Of a DNA stretch of 64,000 bases, positions 49,201 through 61,200 are shown one piece after another (position 1 is the stretch's first letter; each line of letters starts with the position of its first letter). The notes beneath the pieces are model-generated. The model was not told where the DNA came from. It worked only from the letters and a program-made list of their open reading frames with translations, and searched no databases. Location of the stretch: NCBI GenBank assembly GCA_036417435.1, contig CM070903.1, positions 55,776,001 to 55,840,000 of the forward strand, written 5' to 3'. Both the position numbers and the translations under genes were made by a program. This stretch comes from Inia geoffrensis (Eukaryota; Chordata; Mammalia; Artiodactyla; Iniidae).

Positions 49201-52200
49201 AAGAAAGCCCTATTATGTATTTAATCTTTCAAATTCATGCGAACAGAGAAATGACATGTCCCTCTAGCCACCTGAAGAAACGTGGCTAATACTATGAATA
49301 GATACTCCATTAAGGCTTCCTTGTCTCCTTGTCACTGACATAAAGCACATACGAGAGAGAATGCAGGCTGTGGTAGAAGAAGTCTAGTGAAATTACCAGG
49401 CTCAACTTGGAGATCAAATAAAACTATCATCTTAGTTTTAATGACACCCCAAAGATGGTATTCAATAAGCCCACATAGATCCACACAGGCTGAAGTCCAC
49501 CTAACATAACCCTAAAATCCATGAACTCAATACCTGTTATAATGCACGACATTTAAATGATCCCTTACTAAGTGATTAGTGAGTTAGTGGCAAACAGGAA
49601 GGTTAAACAGTGAGGTAAAATGCACATCAAATAAAGAAAAAATCGGGGCTTCCCTGGTGGCGCAGTGGTTGAGAGTCCGCCTGCCGATGCAGGGGACATG
49701 GGTTCGTGCCCCGGTCCGGGAGGAACCCACATGCCGCAAAGCGGCTGGGCCGGTGAGCCATGGCCGCTGAGGCTGTGTGTCTGGAGCCTGTGCTCCGCAA
49801 CGGGAGAGGCCACAACAGTGAGAGGCCCGCCTACTACAAAAAAAAAAAAAAGGAAAAAATCATAAAGGGAGACACGTTTTATTATTACAGTGCTATCTTC
49901 TGATAACTCTCGGAAAGTAATTTTAGAATGTTTTTGGTTTCTGTTGAGCTGCACATCAATATTGTCTCCAATGCAGGATAAAGCACATCTCATAAGTTTT
50001 AAAATAAAATTACAATTTCAAATTTTTTATTAAATTAAATTAAAATTACTATTTTAAAAATATTTAACACACATTAAAAAAACAATGAAGGCTTTGTGAA
50101 ACTGGTGCTGGATAAAAATGAATATTAATGCCAATAATAAACTGATTACTTGCCAGAAGGAGAGTAAAATAATTTTATAATGGACTCCATATACTATCCA
50201 ACTTGTTTCGATGAAATAATTTTGTCAAAATGAAGACTGACTAGAAATCACATTCCCAGTCTACAGGACCCGGAAATAAAAGAGCCCAATCTTTATGAAG
50301 CCTGGGCTTTGAAGTACTTTGAATATAAAAGATAAAAGAAGATGATGTCTAACACACTAACTTTCTTTCCTTGGTTCCAAACATTCCTGGTCTTGTGTTT
50401 GGTGCCACACCTTCAGAATATATGCAGGAAGTTGGGACGTTTGAATTTGGAAAGGGTCAAAGGAATAGCAACTGTATTTCTACAAAAGAGTGTACTGCTA
50501 AGCTATAGTTTTGTTCAGTTCCTTCCACAATAAAATCAGTGTATAAAAACACGATTTAATAACAGAATTTGGTAATTATGTGGACAGGACCAAGGGAAAG
50601 CAATGGGAGTCCAAGATTATTTAATATAATTCTTTGTAATAATATCTATCATGATGATATTTTACCTTTGTGGATAGAAATTTCCTGGTGCAGTTAGTAC
50701 ACATCTTTACTTCGGTCAGAATGATTTTTCTAATCCACAAAGAAATTCTGTTCCATTACTTCTTTTAAATGTGTTTTCACGGCCTAATCACGTTCAGTAT
50801 TAAGCAAGTCCTCAAGATTGCACTCAAGGACTTAGTAGGATCTCAAGGCTGTTGTGATGGAGAATTTTCTTCCTTGAATTTTCCAGCAATGATTTCCATA
50901 GAGACCCCTAACCCATTTCTGTAGAGACCCTTGAGCAGTAACCAAAATCCTTGTGGAAGGAATAATCTTGAGCAGGGACTAGAAAGTTAGAAAACGAAAT
51001 GAAAGATGCCTAGAATGCACACATTTGAAATAAATTACAGCTGTCCTCTCCTTGCCCAGCTCTGACATGCATGAATTTCAGTTATCATCATTTAGTTAAA
51101 TAACACAAGTCCCCCCAAAACAGAGGTCACAATATATTAACTGAGTAATTGCATAAAGTGTAAACTTCTCTGATATCTCTTCAATTCACAAATCACTACA
51201 TAAATAACAGATATGCATCATGATCAGTGACCACTCATGTTACCCTTTTCAAAGACTGCTGGTGACTGGTCACTGCACATCTGTTATTCAATTCACGCAC
51301 AGACAGCAAAGCATATGTTGTGTTACCTCCTGTCTCCCAGTCATAAGCCACTGCAACATTTTACAATGGATAATCAAAAGAGGAAACAGGGCAATAAAGG
51401 TGAGGCAGCAAAGAAACGAGATGTGATAATGCTGGAAGAGAAATTCGAATAGAAGGTAACTGGAGTTACAGAATAGCTGACTGTGGAATGTCAACACTAC
51501 TGCCGTTCAAGAGAGTCTAGATATGCAGTCAGAAGAACTTAGTAAAAGTGAACTTATTGGCATACATGAGGACAATGAGGCGGCTGTGACAAAGAATGAA
51601 GATGTCCCAGAGGACGTGACTCTGGCAGAAAAGCTTCACATGAAAGGAATTCTTTGCGATGGATAGTTCATGACATTGAAAGTGATGGAAGCTGATTCGA
51701 TCTTAGAAAGGAGTATGACAATTCACCAAGGCATAGACAAGATGCTTGCTCTGTATTCAGTTATACGAGAAGAGGCAAGCATTTTTCAAACTACCCTTGA
51801 TAAAATTCTTCAATTCTCAATGCTTTAATTTATCATGTACTAAATATTAGTTTTACTATTTTTTCATTTCCTAATACATTTATTACTGACAGTAAAAGAG
51901 GTTTTAACGTTTTGACAAAAAGTTTAAAGGTCATGGAACTATAGTAAATTTTGGCATTTATTATTAGATTGTTTTGCAGAGTTTCAGCTTATATGGTCAT
52001 GTTTATAGTCCCGCAGTTCTGTGTAAAGCAGGGATTCACTGAATAATACAACAGTTCTAAAGAAGAAAAAATAAGAATAAATACTCCTATCTCAAAGAAT
52101 TTCAACATGTTATCCAGTTGTTTTTTTTAACATCTTTATTGGAGTATAATTGCTTTACAATGTTGTGTTAGTTTCTGCTGTATAACGAAGTGAATCAGCT

Positions 52201-55200
52201 ATATGTATACATATATCCCCATATCCCCTCCCTCTTGCGTCTCCCTCCCACACTCCCTATCCCACCCCTCTAGGTGGTCTCAAAGCACCGAGCTGATCTC
52301 CCTGTGCTATGCGGCTGCTTCCCTCTAGCTACCTATCTTATATTTGGTAGTGTATATATGTCCACGCCACTCTCTCACTTCGTCCCAGCTTCCCCTTCCC
52401 CTTCCCCAATGTTATCCAGTTCTTGATATGAAGTTGAACCTTAATCCTATAAAAACTACAGGTCTTGATGGGCAGCAACTGCAATCATTCATCAAACATC
52501 TAAATGATAGAAAATACCTGTTATATTGTCAAAGAGTAAAGAAGGACAGCCCTGAAAATCAGCCAGGAACCTAATTGTCAGTGAAGTGGAAAACTGAGTT
52601 GGTACAGTTTTCAGAACAAAAACAAAATACCTGAAATGCAATACTATTAAGAAAATTGTTACTTTGGTTATTAAGGCTCAGTGTTTGATTCTAGGATTCT
52701 CTGAGCTGTTTGCTAAGCGTAAGATTCTGCTTAAAAGCTTGTAAGTTAAAGCTAAAGGCAAAGGTATTTAGGAACATTTTCCTGTGAGAGACCTTTGTCT
52801 TCAAAATGTGGTCTAAGGCTCACCACATTAGGGACCCCTTGGCTTGGCTTCCAGAGTTTAGAAGTCTTCTCAAGGCTTCTTTCTCAGTAGGATCGATGGC
52901 ATCCTGAGATACAGTTCAAGATACAGTTCTGGTATAAAGAAACTCTTTCTCCTCAAAGCGAAAGCATAATCTGCTGTCATAACTGGATGTTTAGCTGACA
53001 GAAGGTTTAGGTTTTATCTTGGATCACCAGAAAGAATGCACTCAGAGCTAGAAAAACCAGAGAGAAACTCCCTGAGGTCAAGTACAGAAAAAGTTAAAAG
53101 GAACTAGAAACTTGGGTCTGAGTTACTATTAATACTTTAGAGCATGTAAAGACTTGATTCAAGTCTTTTTCTTGATATAAAAAATGCAAAACCAAGCAGC
53201 AAGTGGGGAAAAGGGGGGCTTTCCTGTTGGTGGAATCCCCAGGCCATAAACAGGAGGCCTCCTACAAAGCATACCAAGGGAGAAGTAGATTTAGATTCAT
53301 GTCTATCCTGAACATGTGACAGAAGGCACAGAGCAGTGCTACAAAGCCAGGGGCAATTTAACATTTCACTTCTACATCTCTAGCATACTGCCCAGTGCCT
53401 AGAATTCAGTAGGTACCCTGTCAAAAGGCATTTATTGAATAAATAAAGTGGGTCCACATTCTACTCTATAAATAACAGTTTCTTTTACTCAGTGTGTATA
53501 TCCAGATATAGGTTCACCCTTCTTGGGAAAAGAAAACAAAAACACATTCGAAATAATTTCAAGACAGGGAGGCACTATAATGTAGTGGTAAATAGCACTG
53601 TTTCAAATCCCAGTACTACCAAGAAACAGTTGGGTGATGGTGGGCAAATTGCCTAACCAATCTGTGCCTCTGTCTCTTGTCTATAAAATGGGAATGGTAA
53701 CAACAGTATCTATTCCCATAGAGTTCCTGAAAGAAGTAAATGTGATTTCAGATGTAGAGTACTTTGCATAGCGCCTATCACACAAAGCAAGAGCTCTACA
53801 AATATTTAGGTACTATTATCAAAAACACCTTTAAATGTGAGCGCAGGCTGGATGAATCAAGTATATAGGTACCTCCCCCCCCCCCACACACACACTACAT
53901 TTACTTGTTCTAAGATGAGCCTAATTAAAAAATTGCCACTATGTGGACATATATACACTACCAAACGTAAGGTAGATAGCTAGTGGGAAGCAGCCTCATA
54001 GCACAAGGAGATCAGCTCGGTGCTTTGGGGCCACCTAGAGGGGTGGGATAGGAAGGGTGGGGGGGAGACGCAAGAGGGAGGGGATAAAGGGATATATGTT
54101 TAGGTATAGCTGATTCAGTTTGTTATACAGCAGAAACTATCACACCATTGTAAAGCAATTATACTCCAATAAAGATGTTAAAAAATTATTTACAAAAACA
54201 TTGCCACTAAAATATTTTTTTAGGTTTATGATCACATTCCTTAAAATATGATCAATAGAAGGGAGTTCCCTGCTGGTCCAGTGTTTAGGACTCCGTGCTT
54301 CCACTGCAGGGGGCACAGGTTTGATCCCAGGTCAGGGAACTAAGATCCCACAAGGCATGGCCCCCCCCAAAATATGACCAATAGAATATAAAAAAGAACA
54401 TTTACCCTAACACAAAAATGAAAATTAAGATGATTTTTTTTAACCATCTAATTACCAAAGATTTTAGAATTATAATGATGTTAAGCTTGTGAGGTGAAAG
54501 ACAGGTATTCTCACCTGCAGTAGTAACTGATACAATGGTGCTGGAAAACATGTTGGCAACATGTATCATGAGCCTTAAAATACCATCTCTGCCATTTCTA
54601 GTGTTACATACCTTTAGTATGTACTAAAGGTATGTAACACTAGATACTTTCATAGTATCAAGAAAATTTGGAAATATCCTTAATATCCATCAAGATGAGA
54701 GTTAAGTAAATTATAGTACATCCATAAAAGTAGAGCACAGGCAACTACAAAAAGATTTCTGAAAACACGGGAGGCAAATCAGCATTTACAAGTATGTAAG
54801 TTATATAAGTCCATTTATGGTTTTTCCTTTTTCAAGAAAAAAGATAGAAAGGGAAGCAGAAATTCACTAGAATACCTCAATAGTTTATTTCCAGGCTGTG
54901 AGAATCTAGATGATTTTTGTCTTTTTCTCTAGACTTCCTATGTTGTATAAGGTATCCTAAAGTGATATGTATTACTTTTTTTAAGTCAGAAAAACAATGG
55001 TAAAGCTTATTTTGTAAGAATATGGCTGATAGTGAATACACCCCTGGTTCAGTCCACTAAAAATAATATGTTACTAATGGTAATGTCATGATCAGCACCG
55101 TTCAATCAATCCAAATGCAACAAATCACACTTCAGTGAAATGATTTCATGATCTTAGAAAAAGGCTATTGCCTGTTTAAATCATATGACATAGGCCTTAA

Positions 55201-58200
55201 GGCCTGAGTCTGCCAACAGGGATAAAGGCTTTCCCTAACATCAGTGGACGAGGTCTTCGTGCTATACCAGTCTTTTTCTTGATATAAAAGACTTACTGAA
55301 ATTCTAAGAAAATTTCCACAAGAATTTTAGAGACTGTTTTGAAAGTAAGAGTTGTGAAATATCTTGACAGTTTTCTCCCTTAGTCCTTTCTTCCTCTTTT
55401 TTGCCCTTTTAAACAAAAGTTGAGAGCAGATTTGAAATCACAAAGCATTTCCAGAGCACCATACATTGAAAAGGATCCTTAGAATACATCACTTTAGATA
55501 CACATGACTTAAACTTCTGAGTAAAATTCATGAAATATATAATAGGTCAATCCACTACAATATTTTACTAGCTTTCATTTTATAAAGGTTGCACTAGTGA
55601 ATAAAATAAATAAATGAAATCAGCCATTAATTACTCCTTGCCTTATATAAATGTTTACTAGCCTTCAATGACTATTTCAGTGTGCTATAGGGAGATGAGA
55701 AATAAGTCTTACATTTTAAAAGTTTAAAAGTTTTGGGACTTCCCTGGCACCATGGTTAAGAATCTGCCTGCCAATGCAGGGGACACGGGTTTAAGCCCTG
55801 GTCTGGGAAGATCCCACATGCCATGGAGCAACTAACCCATGCGCCACAACTACTGAGCCTGTGCTTTAGAGCCCGTGAGCCACAACTACTGAGCCCATGT
55901 GCCACAACTACTGAAGCCTGTGCACCTAGAGCCCATGCTCCACAACAAGAGAAGCCACCACAATGAGAAGCCTGCGCACCACAAAGAAGAGTAGCCCCCA
56001 CTCACCGCAACTAGAGAAAGCCCGCACGCAGCAACGAAGACCCAACACAGCCAATAAACAAACAAACAAATAAATAAATAAATGAAGTTTAAAAGTTTAG
56101 ACTACTGAAAGTAGTCCAGTTTCATTCTTTTCCACATACCTGTCCAGTTTTACCAACACCATTTATTGAAGAGAGACTGTCTTTCCCCCACTGTATAGTC
56201 TTGGCTCCTTTATTGTAAATTAGTTGACCATAAGTGTGTGGGTTTCTTTCTGGGCTCTCTATTCTGTTCCATTGATCTGTGTGTCTGCTTTTGTGCCAGT
56301 AACATACAGCTTTGATTACTAAAGCTTTGTGGTATAGTTTGAAATCAAAGAGAGTGATAACCTGCAGCTTTGTTTTTCTTTCTTTTCTTTTTTTTTTGTT
56401 CTTCTTTCTTAAGATTGTTTATACAGGGTCTTTTGTGTTTCCATGAAAATTTTAAGATTATGTGTTCCAATTCTTTAAAAAATGCCATTGGTATTTTGAT
56501 AGGGATTCATTAAATCTGTAGATTGCTTTGGGTAGTATGGACATTTTAACGATATTAATTCTTTCAATCTATGAGCACAGAATATCTTTCCACTTGTCTG
56601 TGTTGTCTTCAATTTCTTTCATCAGTGTCTTATAGTTTTCAGAGTATAGGTCTTTCACCTCCTTGGTTAAATTTATTCTTTTTGATGCAATTGTAAATGG
56701 GATTGCTTTCTTAATTTCTCTTTCTGATAGTTCATTCTTAATATATAGATATACAACAGATTTCTGTATATTGATTTTGTATACTACCACTTACTGAATT
56801 CATTTACCAGTTCTAACATTTTTTCCATGGAGTCTTTAGGCTTTTCTATATGTAGCATCATATTATATGTAAATATGACAGTTTTACTTTAGCCTTTCCA
56901 ATTTGGATGCCTTTTACCTCTTTTCTTGTCTGATTGCTGTGGCTAGGACTTCCTATACAATGTTGAATAAAAGTGGTGAGAGTGGGCATCCTGTCTTGTT
57001 TCTGACCTTAGAGGAAAAGCCTTCAGTTTTTCTCCATTGAATATGATGTTAGCTGTGGGTTTGTTATACGTGGCCTTTATTATCTTGGGTACACTTACCT
57101 TGTTGAGTGTTTATCATAAGTGGTTGTTGGATTTTGTCAACTGCTCTTTCTGCATCAATTGAGATAATCAAATGATATTTTTCTTTTGTCTTGCTAATGT
57201 GGCGTATCATGTTAAATTAATTTGTGGATATTGAAACATCCTTGCGTTCCTGGGATAAATCCCACGTGATTGTGGCCTATGATCCTTTTAATGTACTGTT
57301 GAATTCGTTTTGCTAGTATTTTGTCAAGGATTTTTGCATCTATGTTCATCAGGGATATTGTCCTGTTATTATTTTTTTTTTTTTCCTAGTGTCTTTGACT
57401 GGTTTTGGTATCAGGGTAAATCTGGCCTCACAGAACAAATCTGATGGTATTCCTTCTTCTATTTTTTTGGAATAGCTTGAGAAGGATAGGTAATAACTCT
57501 TCTTTAAATGTTTAGTAGATTCACCTGTGAAACTATCTGCTCCCAGACTTTTGTCTGTTCAGAGTTTTTTGATTACTAATTCAATTTCACTTCCAGTAAT
57601 TGGACTGCTCAGATTTTCTATCTCTTCCTGATTCAGTCTTGGAAGATTGTGTGCTTTTAAGAATTTAGGTATCTCTTCTAGGTTGTCTAATTTGCTGGTG
57701 TATAACTGTTAGTAATAATCTCTTATGATCCTTTGTATTTTTGTGGTGTCAATTGTAACTTCTCTTTCATTTCTTATTCTATTTACTTGGGCCCTTTCTC
57801 TTTTCTTCTTGATGAGTCTGGCTTAAAGGTTCATAAATTTTATCTTTTCAAAAAGCCAGCTCTTAGTTTCACTGATCTTTTTTAACTGTTTTTTTTAAGT
57901 CTTTTTTTTTCATTTATTTTTGCTCTGATCCTTACTATTTCCTTCTTTCTACTACTTTTGGGCTTTGTTGGTTCCTCTTTTCTAGTTCCTTTAGGTATAA
58001 GGTTATATTGTTTATTTGAGATTTTTCTTCTTTCTTTTTTTTTTTTTAAATATTTGTGAAGGTATTAAACACATCAATCTGAGACATTTTATTAATTAAT
58101 TTATTTTTGCTGTGTTGGCTCTTCGTTTCTGTGCGAGGGCTTTCTCTAGTTGTGGCAAGTGGGAGCCAGTCTTCATCGCAGTGCGCGGGCCTCTCACTAT

Positions 58201-61200
58201 TGAGGCCTCTCTTGTTGCGGAGCACAGGCTCCAGACACGCAGACTCAGTACTTGTGGCTCACAGGCCTAGTTGCTCCACGGCATGTGGGATCCTCCCAGA
58301 CCAGGGCTCGAACCCGTGTTCCCTGCATTAGCAGGCAGACTCTCAACCACTGCGCCACCTGGGAAGCCCAGATTTTTCTTACTTCTTGATGTAGGCCTGT
58401 ATCACCATAAACTTCCCTCTTAGAACTGCTTTTGCTGCAATGCAAAGATTTTGGATCATTGTGTTTCCATTTTCATTTGTCCCAGGTATTTTTAAATTTC
58501 CTCTTTGATTTCTTCAGTGACCCAATGGTTGTTTAGTAGCATGTTGTTTAGCCTCCATTTGTTTGTGTTTTTCTTTTTTCTTCTTGTAACTGATTTCCAG
58601 TTTCATACTGTTGCGATAGGAAAAGATGCTTGATATGATTTCAATCTTTTTAAATTTACTGAGACTGGTTTTGTGGCTTAGCATGTGATCTATCTTGGAG
58701 GGTATTTCACGTGCACTTGAAAAGAGTGTGTATTCTGTTGGTTTTGAATGGAATGTTCTATATATGTCTATTAATTCCATCAAGTCTGATGTGTCATTTA
58801 AGGCCAATATTTTCTTACTAATTTTCTGTGTAGATGATCTATCCACTGACTTAAGTGGAGTATCAAAGTCCCCAGCTATTGTATTATTGTCAATTTTCCT
58901 ATACTACTTGCTTTATATATTTAGGTGCTCCTTTGTTGAGTGCATAAATACTTATGAATGTTATATCCTCTTCTTGGATTGATCCCTTTATCCTTATGTA
59001 ACACCTTTTTTTTTTTTTTTTTTTGTCTTCTCTTAAAGTCTTTGTTTTAAAATCTATTTTCCTTGATATGAGAACTGCTACCTCAGCTTTCTTTTTGCTT
59101 CCATTTGTAAGGAATATATTTTTCCATCCTTTCACTTTCAGTGCATGTATGTCTTTAGGTTTGAAGTGAATCTTTTGTAGGCAGCATATAGATGGGTCTT
59201 GTTCTTGTGTCCATTCAGCCATCCTGTGTCTTTTGATTGGAGCATTTAGTCCATTTACATTGAAAGTGGTTATTGATAGGTATGCACTTTTATTGTTATT
59301 TTGTTAATTGTTTTCTGGTTGCTTTCGTAGTTCTTGTCTGTTCCTTTCGTCTTTTAGTCTCTTCCCTCATGGTTTGACGATTTTCTTTATCTTTGTGTTT
59401 CAGTTCCTTCCCCTTTACTTTTTGTGTAGCTATTATAGGTTTTTGGTTTGTGGTTACCATGAGGTTTATATACATGAACCTATATACACAGCAGATTGCT
59501 TTAAGCTGATAGTCACTTAAGTTCAAACACATTCTGAAAACTATGTTTTTACTCCCCCCAACCCTATGTTTCTGATGTCATACTTACCTCTTTCTATTTT
59601 GTGTACACAAATAACACTTACTGTAGTTATACTTGATTTTACAACTTTTGTCATTTAACATTCACTTTTTAAGTGACAATCCACTGCCTTTACTATATAT
59701 TTGCCTTAGCAGTGAGAGTTTTCCTTTTATATACTTTCTTATCTCCAGTTATGACCTTGTCTTCTCCACTTAAAGAAGACCCTTTAACACTTATTGTAAG
59801 GCTGTTTTATGAACCAGCTTGTAAGGTGGTGATGAACTCTTAGTTTTTGCTTGTCTGGGAAATTCTTTCTCTCTCCTTCATTTCTGAATGACAACCTTGC
59901 CAGGTAGAATATTTTTGGTGGTAAGATTTTTCCTTTCAGCATTTTAAATACAGCATGTCATTCCCTTCCGGCCTGTAAAATTCCTGCTGAAAAATTGGCT
60001 GATAACATGGGAATTCCCACGATTGTGACTAGTGTTGCTTTTCTTTTGCTGCCTTTAAAGCTCTCTTATCTTTAATTTTTGTCACTTTAATCATGATATG
60101 TCTTGGTGTGGCTCTCTTTGAGTTCATCTTTCTTGGGACTCTCTACGCTTCCTGGACCTGAATATCTCTTTCATCCTCCAGATTAGGGAAGTTTTAGCCA
60201 TTATTTCTTCAAATACATTTTCTGCCCCTTTCTCTCTCTCTCCTCCTTCTGGGACCCCTATAATATGAATGTTAGTATACTTGATGTTGTCTCAAAAGTC
60301 CCTCAAACTATCCTCATTTTAAAAATTCTTTTTTTCTTTCTTTCTGTTCAGTTTGAGTGATTTCTAGTACTCTGCATTCTAGATCACTGATCTGTCCTTC
60401 CGTATCATCTAATCTACTGTTGATCCCCTCTAATGTATTTTTCACTTCAGTTATCGTATTCTTCAGTTCTGATGGATTCTTTTTTCTATTTTCTAACTCT
60501 TTGTTGAAGTTCTCACTGTGTTCATCCACTCTTCTCCAGAGTTCAGTAAGCATTTTTATGATCATTACCTTAAACTTTTTATCAGGTAGATTGCTTATCT
60601 CTGTTTCATTTAGTTCTTTTTCTGAGAGATTCTCTTGTTCTTTCATTTGAAACATATTCCTCTGTCTCCTCATACTGCCTAATTCTCTGTTTATTTCTAT
60701 GTATTAGGTAGGTCCATTATATCTCCCAATCTTAGAAAAGTGGCCTTATGTAGATGTCCTATGAGGCCCAGCAGCAAGCTTCCCTATGGCTACCAGAGCC
60801 AGATGCTCCAGGGGTAGCCCCTATGTGGACTCCTTGTGCCCTTTTATTGTGTGTGAGGCCAACTCCTGTGGGCACACTGGTGGGCAGGATAGGCTTCCCA
60901 GCACTGTTGGCTGTGCAACCTGTCAGCATGCAACTGCTACAAGTTGCATGATTGCTGGTAGGCTGTGCCGGTCCCCAGAGCTAACATGCTAGAGGGAGGA
61001 TTCCAATATGGTGCTCTCCAGTGAAGGTGTCGGAGTGGTAGAACGAGATCACAAAAATGGCTGCCGCCAGCAGCTCACTTCCGGGGGGAATCCCAGCTGC
61101 CTCCTGTCTCTCAGTGAGGCTCTCCAAGATAAGCAAGTGGGTCTGACTCAGACACCTGTCAAACTGCTGCCTCTGTGCTGGGACTTGGAGCAAGTAAGTT

